64,000 nucleotides of DNA, taken from NCBI RefSeq assembly GCF_002218065.1, contig NZ_BDUB01000001.1, positions 1,806,711 through 1,870,710 of the forward strand. Reading direction: 5' to 3'. Source of the stretch: Nodularia sp. NIES-3585 (GTDB taxonomy: Bacteria; Cyanobacteriota; Cyanobacteriia; Cyanobacteriales; Nostocaceae). The notes under the pieces are model-generated. The model made no database searches, had not been told where the DNA came from, and saw only the letters and a program-made list of their open reading frames with translations. The position numbers were made by a program, and so were the translations under genes. Below, piece after piece: positions 15,526 through 23,358 of the stretch; positions within the stretch are counted from its first letter, which is position 1; each line of letters begins with the position of its first letter.

Positions 15526-15975
15526 TCAGCATTTAGCACTCAGAACAATTTGCGCTTGCTGACTCCATTGTTGTACTACATCAATAGTTGGACACAAATC
15601 TCGTCGCTGCATTGTTGATACCTGTAGGCGCATCATTTGTTGGTGCAACCTGTGGGTGGGTGTCTGAGCTAGTTGGGCTACAGAACCAATACCGGAATGC
15701 AGTAATAAGCCGGAATATTGCAGTCCTATACCAGGAATACGGGCTAAATCAGCCAAGGCAATCCATTTATTTACATATTGAAGATTAACCTGTAATTTAC
15801 TTGCTAAAATTACCCTAGTTTCCGCAGTTTTTCCTTGTTTAAATAGCTCTTTTGTGGTGGTAATGCCACAATTTTGCAGTTTGGCTTGTTCTTCCTGGCT
15901 CAACCCTGGTAATTGTTCAATTGGCCAATCACAAGCTGTAATTGGACTTCTAGTATTTGGCTGTTTATTGGGCAT
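15526..15975 (-). CDS. DUF4332 domain protein (helix-hairpin-helix-like)
   Basis: A 149-residue protein with two helix-hairpin-helix-like halves: LPGLSQEEQAKLQNCGITTT and LARIPGIGLQYSGLLLHSGI with SVAQLAQ. This matches the DUF4332 family, common in cyanobacteria and related in fold to DNA-binding HhH domains. The function is unknown. It is convergent with the TetR gene, with only 4 bp between stop codons, so it is probably a separate transcript. Confidence 0.8.
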   Translation of the reverse strand: MPNKQPNTRSPITACDWPIEQLPGLSQEEQAKLQNCGITTTKELFKQGKTAETRVILASKLQVNLQYVNKWIALADLARIPGIGLQYSGLLLHSGIGSVAQLAQTPTHRLHQQMMRLQVSTMQRRDLCPTIDVVQQWSQQAQIVLSAKC

Positions 15976-16103
15976 TTGGGAAAATGAAGATATGAGTAAC
16001 TTTAAATATTGTGACTTTTTTTATCCACGTCTGACGCTATTATGAACTTGGGACAATCTACTGCGACAAGTGAATTTTTAAGTTTTGACTTCACCAAAGG
16101 TAT

Positions 16104-16562
16104 ATGACCCAAATTTCAAAAACTTTAGCTCAGTTGTATGAGACAGACTTTGTAGCATGGACAGAACAGACTGTCAAATTAATTCGGGCTGCACAATTCG
16201 CACAGGTAGACTGGGATGCAGTCATTGAGGAAATTGAAAGCTTGGGAAGGTCAGAAAGGCGGGAATTAAAAAGTCGCTTGGAGGTATTATTACAGCATTT
16301 ACTCAAGTGGCAATATCAGTCTAATTTACAGAGTGGCTCTTGGCGAAATACCATTGATGAGCAACGTAACCGCATAGCAGATTTATTGCAAGAGAGTCCT
16401 AGCCTTAAATCCTATCCAGAAGTTGTTTTAGCCGAATCCTACAGTCGGGGACGCAAAGCGGCTATGAATGAAACGCAACTACCACAGAGTAAATTTCCCG
16501 TGGAATGTCCTTATACCATTACCCAAATTCTGGATACTGAGTTTTTGCCAGATCCAGCTTAA
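16104..16562 (+). CDS. DUF29 family protein
   Basis: A 152-residue protein with the typical DUF29 pattern: LYETDFVAWTEQTVKLIR, VDWDAVIEEIESLGRSERR, LLQHLLKWQYQ and SWRNTIDEQRNRI. The family is highly amplified in cyanobacteria and its function is unknown. The 3' end overlaps the convergent PhzF-like gene by 4 bp. No linked partner is evident. Confidence 0.88.
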   Translation: MTQISKTLAQLYETDFVAWTEQTVKLIRAAQFAQVDWDAVIEEIESLGRSERRELKSRLEVLLQHLLKWQYQSNLQSGSWRNTIDEQRNRIADLLQESPSLKSYPEVVLAESYSRGRKAAMNETQLPQSKFPVECPYTITQILDTEFLPDPA

Positions 16563-17356
16563 GTCATGAATTCGCCTCGCATTACAGTTACAGCTTGTCC
16601 AGAGAGCAACACGCGATCGCCTCCTGAATAGCGCACCTTCACCACTCCACCGCGCCGGGAAGCCTGAAAAGCCAAAAACTCATCTTGATGCAGGCGATCG
16701 CGCCAGAAAGCCGCCAGACAACAATGGGCAGATCCAGTCACTGGGTCTTCATCGATACCTACTCCCGGTGCAAAAAAGCGAGAAACAAAATCATATTCAG
16801 AATCAGAATTAGCTTGGCTAGTAACAATCACCTTCGCCATAGGTAATGTTTTCAAGACTTGAAAATTAGGCTGCATTTGTCGTACCAAATCCTCAGACTC
16901 CACCTCCACCAAATACCCCAGAGAATTTTGCAGCACAGACTTACAAGGTACACCCAAAGCCGCACTTAAATCCGGAGGCGCAACCGTGACATGAGAGACA
17001 TTCACCGGAAAATCTAACTCAATCCACTCACCCAAACATTTAGCAATCAAAACACCGCTTTTAGTATAAAAACGGGCAACTTGATCAGATAACAAATGCC
17101 CCTCAGACCAAAGTACATGGGCGCTAGCCAAAGTTGCATGACCACAAAGAGGAACTTCCACCATCGGCGTAAACCAACGCAGACTAAACCCCTCATCCTG
17201 TCGCACCAAAAAAGCAGTCTCAGACAAATTCATCTCCTGCGCCACACTCTGCATCCAACCATCATCCCGACACTCAGACAAAACACAAACAGCCGCCGGA
17301 TTCCCCGCAAAACATCTATTCGTAAAAGCATCAACCTGAAAAATCACCAGTCCCAT
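16559..17356 (-). CDS. PhzF-family isomerase-like protein
   Basis: A 265-residue protein with PhzF/DapF-like fold motifs: FQVDAFTNRCFAGNPAAVC at the N-terminus, MNLSETAFL with the catalytic-type Glu, PLCGHATLASAHVLW and DPVTGSAHCCLAAFW. PhzF relatives isomerise small metabolites such as dihydro-hydroxyanthranilate, but most family members outside phenazine clusters have unknown substrates. There are no phenazine genes nearby. The length is normal for the family. Confidence 0.88.
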   Translation of the reverse strand: MGLVIFQVDAFTNRCFAGNPAAVCVLSECRDDGWMQSVAQEMNLSETAFLVRQDEGFSLRWFTPMVEVPLCGHATLASAHVLWSEGHLLSDQVARFYTKSGVLIAKCLGEWIELDFPVNVSHVTVAPPDLSAALGVPCKSVLQNSLGYLVEVESEDLVRQMQPNFQVLKTLPMAKVIVTSQANSDSEYDFVSRFFAPGVGIDEDPVTGSAHCCLAAFWRDRLHQDEFLAFQASRRGGVVKVRYSGGDRVLLSGQAVTVMRGEFMT

Positions 17357-17428
17357 AACCGCACCCTAAAATAAAATAATAACTCAGCGTACCTTTGCGC
17401 TTACCTCCGCGCCCCTCTGCGTTTAATC

Positions 17429-18799
17429 ATGCTCAAACAAACCTTACACCACCGCCGACAAAAACTAGCCACCCTAATTAACTTTCCCGCAATCCTGTGG
17501 TCAGGAAACACCAACCCCCGCAACTTCCCCGCCAACGTCTACCCCTTTCGCGCCAGTAGCCATTTCCTCTACTTCGCCGGACTGCCATTACCAAACGCCG
17601 CCATTCGCTTAGAAGCAGGCAAACTAGAACTATTCATAGATAATCCCCCACCCAGCAGCGCCCTATGGCATGGAGAAATCCCCACCCGTGACCAAATAGC
17701 CGAGCAAATAGGCGCAGATACAGCTCGACCAATGGCAGAATTAGAATCATGTTTAGAAAGTGCAGCCACAATTTCCGTCCAGAATGCCGCTACCTGGACA
17801 CAGCAAACACAGTTATTAAATAGATGGGTTTTACCACAACAACCGCCCCAAGGAATTGACTTAGAATTAGCCAAAGCCATAATTTCTCTTCGCCTCACCC
17901 ATGATGCAGGTGCATTAGAAGAATTGCGAAAAGCTGCGGCTGTCACAGTTGCGGCACACAAAGCCGGGATAGCAGCCACAGCCAAAGCCAAAACGGAAGC
18001 CCAAGTGCGGGCGGCAATGGAAGCGGTGATTATCGGTGAAAATATGACTACCTCATATAACAGTATTGTCACCGTTCACGGCGAAGTTTTGCACAACGAA
18101 CATTATCACCATCCCCTACAACCAGGTGATTTAATTCTGGCTGATGTGGGTGCGGAAACCCAAATGGGTTGGGCGGGCGATGTTACCCGGACTTGGCCTG
18201 TATCTGGTAAATTTTCATCTACCCAAAGAGATATTTATCATGTAGTATTGGCGGCACATGATGCTTGTATTGCCAAAATCTGCCCCGGTGTGGAGTATAG
18301 GGATATTCACTTATTAGCAGCTACAGTCATCGCTGAAGGTTTAGTAGATTTAGGAATTTTACAAGGAAATCCCCAAGATTTAGTAGAGATGGATGCCCAG
18401 GCGTTATTTTTCCCTCATGGAATTGGGCATTTATTGGGTTTAGATGTCCATGATATGGAGGATTTGGGAGATTTAGCAGGTTATGAAGAGGGCAGAAATA
18501 GAAGCGATCGCTTTGGTTTAGGTTATCTGCGTTTAAATCGTCCTTTGCACCCAGGAATGTTAGTCACAATTGAGCCGGGATTTTATCAAGTTCCAGCAAT
18601 TTTAAATGATGCTAACTTGCGCTCAAAATATGAAAATGTCGTGAATTGGCAGCGTTTATCTCAATTTGCCGATGTCCGGGGAATACGCATAGAAGATGAT
18701 GTTTTAGTTACAGAAGAAGGTAGGGAAGTTTTAACAGCCGCATTACCAAATTCAGCCAGCGCCATAGAAGATTTATCTTGTCATAAGACCTTGCGGTAA
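17429..18799 (+). CDS. M24-family aminopeptidase P-like metallopeptidase
   Basis: A 456-residue protein with an N-terminal creatinase/prolidase-N domain and a C-terminal pita-bread fold. Metal ligands are visible: D in LILADVGAE, D in GWAGDVTRTWP, H in HGIGHLLGLDVHD, E in TIEPGFY and E in GIRIEDDVLV. It is predicted to remove N-terminal residues preceding proline (Xaa-Pro aminopeptidase). It is divergent from the PhzF-like gene. Confidence 0.9.
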   Translation: MLKQTLHHRRQKLATLINFPAILWSGNTNPRNFPANVYPFRASSHFLYFAGLPLPNAAIRLEAGKLELFIDNPPPSSALWHGEIPTRDQIAEQIGADTARPMAELESCLESAATISVQNAATWTQQTQLLNRWVLPQQPPQGIDLELAKAIISLRLTHDAGALEELRKAAAVTVAAHKAGIAATAKAKTEAQVRAAMEAVIIGENMTTSYNSIVTVHGEVLHNEHYHHPLQPGDLILADVGAETQMGWAGDVTRTWPVSGKFSSTQRDIYHVVLAAHDACIAKICPGVEYRDIHLLAATVIAEGLVDLGILQGNPQDLVEMDAQALFFPHGIGHLLGLDVHDMEDLGDLAGYEEGRNRSDRFGLGYLRLNRPLHPGMLVTIEPGFYQVPAILNDANLRSKYENVVNWQRLSQFADVRGIRIEDDVLVTEEGREVLTAALPNSASAIEDLSCHKTLR

Positions 18800-19489
18800 G
18801 TGGGAAACTCAATGTCTTCAGACCTGAGAATGAAAGCGCACGACGGTTATTTAAATCATGTGGTTTTTGGGTAAGCACTATGGAGATGCTGATGGAAATT
18901 GAAGAGATTGATTTTCGTTATATATATAGGAATCCAATTTGATGATTGAAAAAATCTCAGTATATGTAGGGTGTGTTATGGCTTTAGCCTAACGCACCGT
19001 CTTTGTGGGTCTTGGTGCCGTACTCTCCTCGATCACACACCCTACTATTTTCTGGAAAAATTAGTGCCGCGATCGCATCTCCTAGCGCACACATGAAATA
19101 ATCCCAGTGGGTGAAACTAGCCGCCAGAAAGAATAGTGGAAACCCAATGGTAATAATAAGTAGTTTCAATAAAATGTATATTTTTATGAATTACAAATCT
19201 GGCTAAACTACTGCTCATGCTTGCTTCGAGGGCTTTTTTCGCTAATCCTGGCAGAAAAATTGTGACCTTGACTAATTTATTAGGTTAAGAGAAACTAACT
19301 AATAACTGATGTATGTGCTTATAATATTAATAAAATTTGTAAATTTTCTGAGATATATATTTTGAAAGATGGAACATTAGTTAACAAATGGCAAGATTTG
19401 TATCTAAGTAACAATGTTCCGATGGCTATATTTTTAGCCTGCTGCTTCGGCAGTAGCGTTCAAACGTACTATCAAGGTTGGCCAAAAGC
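18800..19489. other. Long intergenic region with a truncated MITE
   Basis: About 690 bp without a convincing gene. It contains MITE copy 2 (18925-19046). The rest is AT-rich upstream sequence of the DUF2997-Ycf35-ferredoxin operon, with a small GCTGCTTCGGCAGTAGC hairpin at 19441-19457. Confidence 0.6.
18925..19046. mobile_element. MITE, copy 2 (right end missing)
   Basis: It begins TATAGGAATCCAATTTGATG and matches copy 1 through ACACACCCTAC. It then stops: the closing AATCAAATATGAG segment is absent. It is therefore a truncated relative of the elements at 6594-6748 and 41446-41594. Confidence 0.75.
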
Positions 19490-19699
19490 ATGGAGACATT
19501 AGAGTTCATCATCTATCCAGACGGTCGAGTACAAGAAACAGTCACTGGCATTGTGGGCAATTCTTGCGCTGAGGTTACAGCAGCAATAGAAGCACAACTG
19601 GGACAAGTACTTAGTCATGAGCCAACCTCAGAATTTTTCGCCGCACAGGTGCAACAATCGGCTGTGGTAAATACGCAAGCCACATACAGCGATTGGTAA
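19490..19699 (+). CDS. DUF2997 family small protein
   Basis: A 69-residue protein starting METLEFIIYPDGRVQETVTG, a pattern typical of DUF2997. I chose the ATG at 19490 with AAGG at 19474-19477 upstream; a TTG at 19478 would lie on top of that site. The gene is 39 bp upstream of the Ycf35 gene and co-directional. DUF2997, DUF1257/Ycf35 and a ferredoxin form a conserved neighbourhood in cyanobacteria. The function is unknown. Confidence 0.75.
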   Translation: METLEFIIYPDGRVQETVTGIVGNSCAEVTAAIEAQLGQVLSHEPTSEFFAAQVQQSAVVNTQATYSDW

Positions 19700-19738
19700 A
19701 TTTCCTTAAAAGTTTAGTGTCATTTATTAACAACCGCC

Positions 19739-20125
19739 ATGTCACACTTTAGCCAAATTAAGACTCAAATCCGTAACCTTGATTCTTTGAAAGATGCTCT
19801 AACTGAATTGGGCATAGACTGGAAACCCGGCCCTCGTGAAGTCCGGGGCTATCGCGGTCAAACCCATCCTGCGGAAGTCACTATTGAGCAGGAAAATGGC
19901 TATGACATCGGCTTTAGATGGAATGGCAAAGAATATGAGTTGGTGGCTGACTTGCAATATTGGCAACAAGGCTTGTCTGTAGATGGATTCTTACGCCAAG
20001 TCACTCAACGCTATGCTTATCAGTCAGTGGTCAAAGAAACCGCTCGCGCAGGCTTTCAGGTTGCTGAACAACAAAAAAATCAAGATGGCTCAATTCGCTT
20101 AGTAGTACAGCGCTGGAGTGCGTAA
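19739..20125 (+). CDS. ycf35: Ycf35 / DUF1257 family protein
   Basis: A 128-residue protein matching the Ycf35 family conserved in cyanobacteria and some plastids: MSHFSQIKTQIRNLDSLKDA at the start, YDIGFRWNGKEYELVADLQY in the middle, and QVTQRYAY. No enzymatic motif is evident. The stop codon overlaps the start of the ferredoxin gene (TAATG), which indicates translational coupling and a shared role, perhaps in redox or pigment metabolism. That role is inference only. Confidence 0.88.
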   Translation: MSHFSQIKTQIRNLDSLKDALTELGIDWKPGPREVRGYRGQTHPAEVTIEQENGYDIGFRWNGKEYELVADLQYWQQGLSVDGFLRQVTQRYAYQSVVKETARAGFQVAEQQKNQDGSIRLVVQRWSA

Positions 20126-20583
20126 TGGCTGATTTTCTGCCGTCGCAGTCAGAACCAGAAGAAAACCGTTCCGGTTGGGAACCAGAGTTAGGCGGATTCT
20201 TACGAGATGACCCAGAACGCTCTGGTTTAGAGCCGGAATTGGGTGGTATTGAGCGTCAAAAGGGTGTTTATGTTGACGAAATCACCTGTATTGGCTGCTT
20301 ACACTGCGCTCATGTGGCACGTAACACCTTCTACATTGAACCAGATTATGGGCGATCGCGTGTGATTCGCCAAGATGGTGACGGTGACGAAATCATCCAA
20401 GAAGCAATTGATACTTGCCCAGTCGATTGCATCCATTGGGTCGATTACACTGAACTGAAAAAGTTAGAAGAAGAGCGCAAATATCAGGCTATACCTATTG
20501 CCGGTTATCCAGTGGAACAGGCTGTATATGCTGCTGAACGGCGACGTAAAAAACAAAAGTTAAAAAACCAAAAATCCCATTAA
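20125..20583 (+). CDS. Ferredoxin with one predicted 4Fe-4S cluster
   Basis: A 152-residue protein. The core has CIGCLHCAHVARNTF and, further on, DTCPVDCIHWVDY, giving the four cysteines of a single [4Fe-4S] site plus spare cysteines. An acidic N-terminal extension carries a duplicated segment (EPELGGFLRDDPERSG and EPELGGIERQ). A Lys/Arg-rich tail ends the protein. It is translationally coupled to ycf35. Plant-like J-domain ferredoxins share this core arrangement, but no J domain is present here. Confidence 0.88.
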   Translation: MADFLPSQSEPEENRSGWEPELGGFLRDDPERSGLEPELGGIERQKGVYVDEITCIGCLHCAHVARNTFYIEPDYGRSRVIRQDGDGDEIIQEAIDTCPVDCIHWVDYTELKKLEEERKYQAIPIAGYPVEQAVYAAERRRKKQKLKNQKSH

Positions 20584-20657
20584 TAATTCGTAATTAGAAA
20601 GCCTATATAGGCAGCTTTGTATCAGGTGGAAATCTATTCCTACCTGATACATAATGA

Positions 20658-22232
20658 TTATTCGTCTTCAGGAAATGTTTGAACCCTACCATCAGGACCG
20701 AGAACAACTCGAATTCTGACATTTTGTCCATATTTATTCGCAGAAACAAAAGGTTGACCAATTTCAGGCATACCCACATTTTCCACGAATGTTCTTGAAG
20801 CCTGATTTAGGGGATAAATCCTTTCAATCTTACCATCAACACCCACCATCAAACTATATTCCAATGTTTGCGTGAATCCAATTGGTGGCTGCCAGCGCTT
20901 TGTGAATATTTCTCTAGCTTCTGCTACTTGAGGTGTATCAAACAAAGTCCTACCAGGGGTAAACTCTTCCGGTTTAGGGGTTAAGGCTTCATTAGTTAAT
21001 CTACCAACTAAGGAATTATTATCTGCCTCAGTCCCAACATCTACCGAAGAATTCATTGTTTCTTCTATTTGCTTGATGTTAAGACGGGAGTCAGGTGAGG
21101 AAGCAGTCTGGCTCCTATTGTCGTTGGGATTGGTAGACACAGACAAGGGAACTGATGAGCTACTAGCAGATAGGCTAGGTGGTAAAGTCCGCCTTTGGGG
21201 TAGTCCACTTTCATTCTGGGCAATTGACCTTGTGGGGTCTTGCTGTGGGGGAATTGTTGTAGAGGTGGCACGGCTTGTATTGCTTTCTATCGTGGGAATT
21301 TTGGTTTCAAATATCAGCAGTGGATCTTGTTGAGATGGTAAAGATGGAGAGGAATTGGTCAGGCTAGAATTAGATGCTGTGGGGGGCTGTTGAGGGAAAC
21401 TAGGAGAAGGAAATTGAGAATCCGAGCCTAAAGGTGGTTGGGATGTCAAATTATCCGGGGGTGTAAATCCCGGTGGTAATGTGGGTTGATCCAGAGAGGG
21501 TGAGGGTTCCAGGGCAGTTTTCACGTTTTCTGGATCTGATATTTTTGCTGTTTGGGACTGATTTTGCCTGTTATTGTTGGCAAATTGCAAAGTTACTGGT
21601 AGTAAACCTACACCTAAAACCATAACTGCGGCAATAGGAGCCCAAGCAGGTAATCGCAGAACCTTATGATTGTTTTGGAGATTTGGTAAGGCCATGACAT
21701 CAGCAGAGTATTCGTCTAAAGCTGTTGCTAAATCGAATAGTTGCAACAGACTTAGTTGAATTACAGAACCAGATGTTTCATTAGCCAGGGGGCCAAGAAA
21801 CAGATTGTGAGTTAAATAGTTGCCTGTTTCTATGTAGATTTTGCTCTGTGATGTTTGGTCTGTAAAAGATTGAAAGTTTTTAATGGTTGGTTGTAAAGAT
21901 GGCTGAAAATCTGTGAACTCCGAATTATCAGATACTTTACTAGAATCCTGGGGTTCACAAAGACTAAGCCAAAAATTATCCGGGGGTTGCTGAAGAAATT
22001 CTTGCACGTAGCTGGTGACAACATCACACAAAATTTCTAGTTGATCGCGATCGCCCCGAATGGGAATTTTACTTTCTTCTGGTAGTTGCGGATCATCAAA
22101 GTGTAGTTCAAAGGTTAGCTGCTTGATCACTGTTTTTCCCATCCAATGGGATAAAGGTGAACTTTGCGCCAATATTTCCAGGGTACAAGTTGGGGGTGTG
22201 TAGCGTCGAATGACAGAATTTAATGGTGGCAT
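20658..22232 (-). CDS. DUF4335 domain protein
   Basis: A 524-residue protein. The N-terminal part (about 1-190) matches DUF4335: MPPLNSVIRRYTPPTCTLEI then TFELHFDDPQ and LEILCDVVTSYVQ. A membrane segment lies at about 200-215 (WAPIAAVMVLGVGLLPVTL). A long Pro/Ser/Gln-rich low-complexity region follows (about 230-390), then a C-terminal globular part ending RIRVVLGPDGRVQTFPEDE. It lies directly downstream of the DUF3038 gene (27 bp). The function is unknown. Confidence 0.85.
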   Translation of the reverse strand: MPPLNSVIRRYTPPTCTLEILAQSSPLSHWMGKTVIKQLTFELHFDDPQLPEESKIPIRGDRDQLEILCDVVTSYVQEFLQQPPDNFWLSLCEPQDSSKVSDNSEFTDFQPSLQPTIKNFQSFTDQTSQSKIYIETGNYLTHNLFLGPLANETSGSVIQLSLLQLFDLATALDEYSADVMALPNLQNNHKVLRLPAWAPIAAVMVLGVGLLPVTLQFANNNRQNQSQTAKISDPENVKTALEPSPSLDQPTLPPGFTPPDNLTSQPPLGSDSQFPSPSFPQQPPTASNSSLTNSSPSLPSQQDPLLIFETKIPTIESNTSRATSTTIPPQQDPTRSIAQNESGLPQRRTLPPSLSASSSSVPLSVSTNPNDNRSQTASSPDSRLNIKQIEETMNSSVDVGTEADNNSLVGRLTNEALTPKPEEFTPGRTLFDTPQVAEAREIFTKRWQPPIGFTQTLEYSLMVGVDGKIERIYPLNQASRTFVENVGMPEIGQPFVSANKYGQNVRIRVVLGPDGRVQTFPEDE

Positions 22233-22259
22233 GGCAGAAACGGCGAGGGAGACGATTAT

Positions 22260-22865
22260 CTAAAATTTTGCAGAACTGTCTATGAGTGCTAGCCAGAAAC
22301 GGCGATGTCCACCAGGCGCACTGTAAAACAATAAATCTACAAGCAGTTTTAGCGCCAAGTGGGTGAGTAGATCCGTGGTTATTTGGTCGTCTTCTTCCAT
22401 CCGTTCTTGGTAGGTATTGCAAAAAGCATCGATGTAATCTCCAAGTAAGGCAGCCTGATGAGGTTCCCGCTTGTTTTCCGCCATTTGTTCTAATAGACCA
22501 ACAGCACGGCGAATCAATTCTTGGTGCTGTTTGGCGAGGTAGCAGGTAATGAGGACAAGCGATCGCGCTTCTTCGACATCTAGCTTTTTTCGCCCACCTT
22601 GACCTTTGCGTAAGGGATTAGACTGACGCAAACGCCATAAAGCTACCCGGTCTGGCACTCTTGACTCTAAATTCAGATTAATTGCCGCAGACAGCATGGC
22701 CTCGGAACCAATACCAGTTAAAGTTTCTAAGGCCAACAGCACCAAGTCTAACTGGCTTTTGATGTTGTCCCAATGAACTGTGTTAGGGGCTGGAAGCTTA
22801 ATTAAATCCGCCCACTGGGGATTTGGTGTGGCTGAATCGGCGGCCGAGTGCATAACTTTTAGCAT
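22260..22865 (-). CDS. DUF3038 domain protein
   Basis: A 201-residue, mostly helical protein matching DUF3038: LDLVLLALETLTGIGSEAML, WRLRQSNPLRKGQGGRKKL and the C-terminal GGHRRFWLALIDSS. DUF3038 and DUF4335 are adjacent across cyanobacteria, which argues for a shared complex or pathway. No catalytic motif is seen. Confidence 0.85.
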   Translation of the reverse strand: MLKVMHSAADSATPNPQWADLIKLPAPNTVHWDNIKSQLDLVLLALETLTGIGSEAMLSAAINLNLESRVPDRVALWRLRQSNPLRKGQGGRKKLDVEEARSLVLITCYLAKQHQELIRRAVGLLEQMAENKREPHQAALLGDYIDAFCNTYQERMEEDDQITTDLLTHLALKLLVDLLFYSAPGGHRRFWLALIDSSAKF

Positions 22866-23126
22866 AGGTGATCAGGCTGTAGGGGCTGTTGCTGTTACCC
22901 ATTTTGAAACCAGACTCTGAAATCTCCAGGTTGGTTTCCCATCGCTATTAGCTAGAAGCTGCCGCAAGCTTTGCTCATTTTGGTAAACAGCAATAGTCTT
23001 TGTCTTACTCTACTAGATGAAAATTTATTTTCAAGAAATTTACTTGACAAAAGCGCTCAAGTTATTTCCAAATATAACTATGATTTCAGTACAAATGTAT
23101 AAATAAATACTACAATTCGTGATGCG
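22866..23126. other. AT-rich upstream region of the DUF3038 gene
   Basis: This is the first part of a 490-bp gap between DUF3038 and mutS2. It is AT-rich, with no gene and no strong hairpin. It presumably holds the DUF3038 promoter. Confidence 0.4.
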
Positions 23127-23346
23127 TAAAGCCCCCTGAATTTTATTCGGGGGATATAAGCGAATAACCGAATTTATTCGGTGGTGATACAATCAAAGTG
23201 TTCGCTGGCGCGAAGTAAAATTCCGGGGCGAACACCTCATGGGCAGGGCGTTGTCCATTGGGCGAGGCGATATAAGACGATGCTCCCCCTGCAATTGCTG
23301 TCTGAACCCAGAATCCCCCGTCATTTATGCGGGGGAGTATGTCAAA
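23127..23346 (+). mobile_element. Structured element resembling IS605/TnpB ends without tnpB (PATE-like, possible orphan omega-RNA)
   Basis: It contains four inverted repeats in about 215 bp. CCCCCTGAA pairs with TTCGGGGG (23132-23153). CCGAA/TTCGG lies at 23169-23182. GTGTTCGC/GCGAACAC lies at 23198-23235, with a G-rich loop. CCCCCG/CGGGGG lies at 23315-23335, followed by AGTATGTCAA. The last hairpin and trailing sequence resemble the right ends of IS605/IS1341-type tnpB elements, whose 3' region encodes the omega-RNA. No tnpB or tnpA frame is present. I infer a non-autonomous derivative that may still encode a guide RNA. Confidence 0.5.
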
Positions 23347-23358
23347 TTTATTGCCACT

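Noticed and set aside
18984-19169. 61-codon minus-strand frame with a hydrophobic start
   Set aside because: Its second half lies within MITE sequence and no homologue pattern was recognised.
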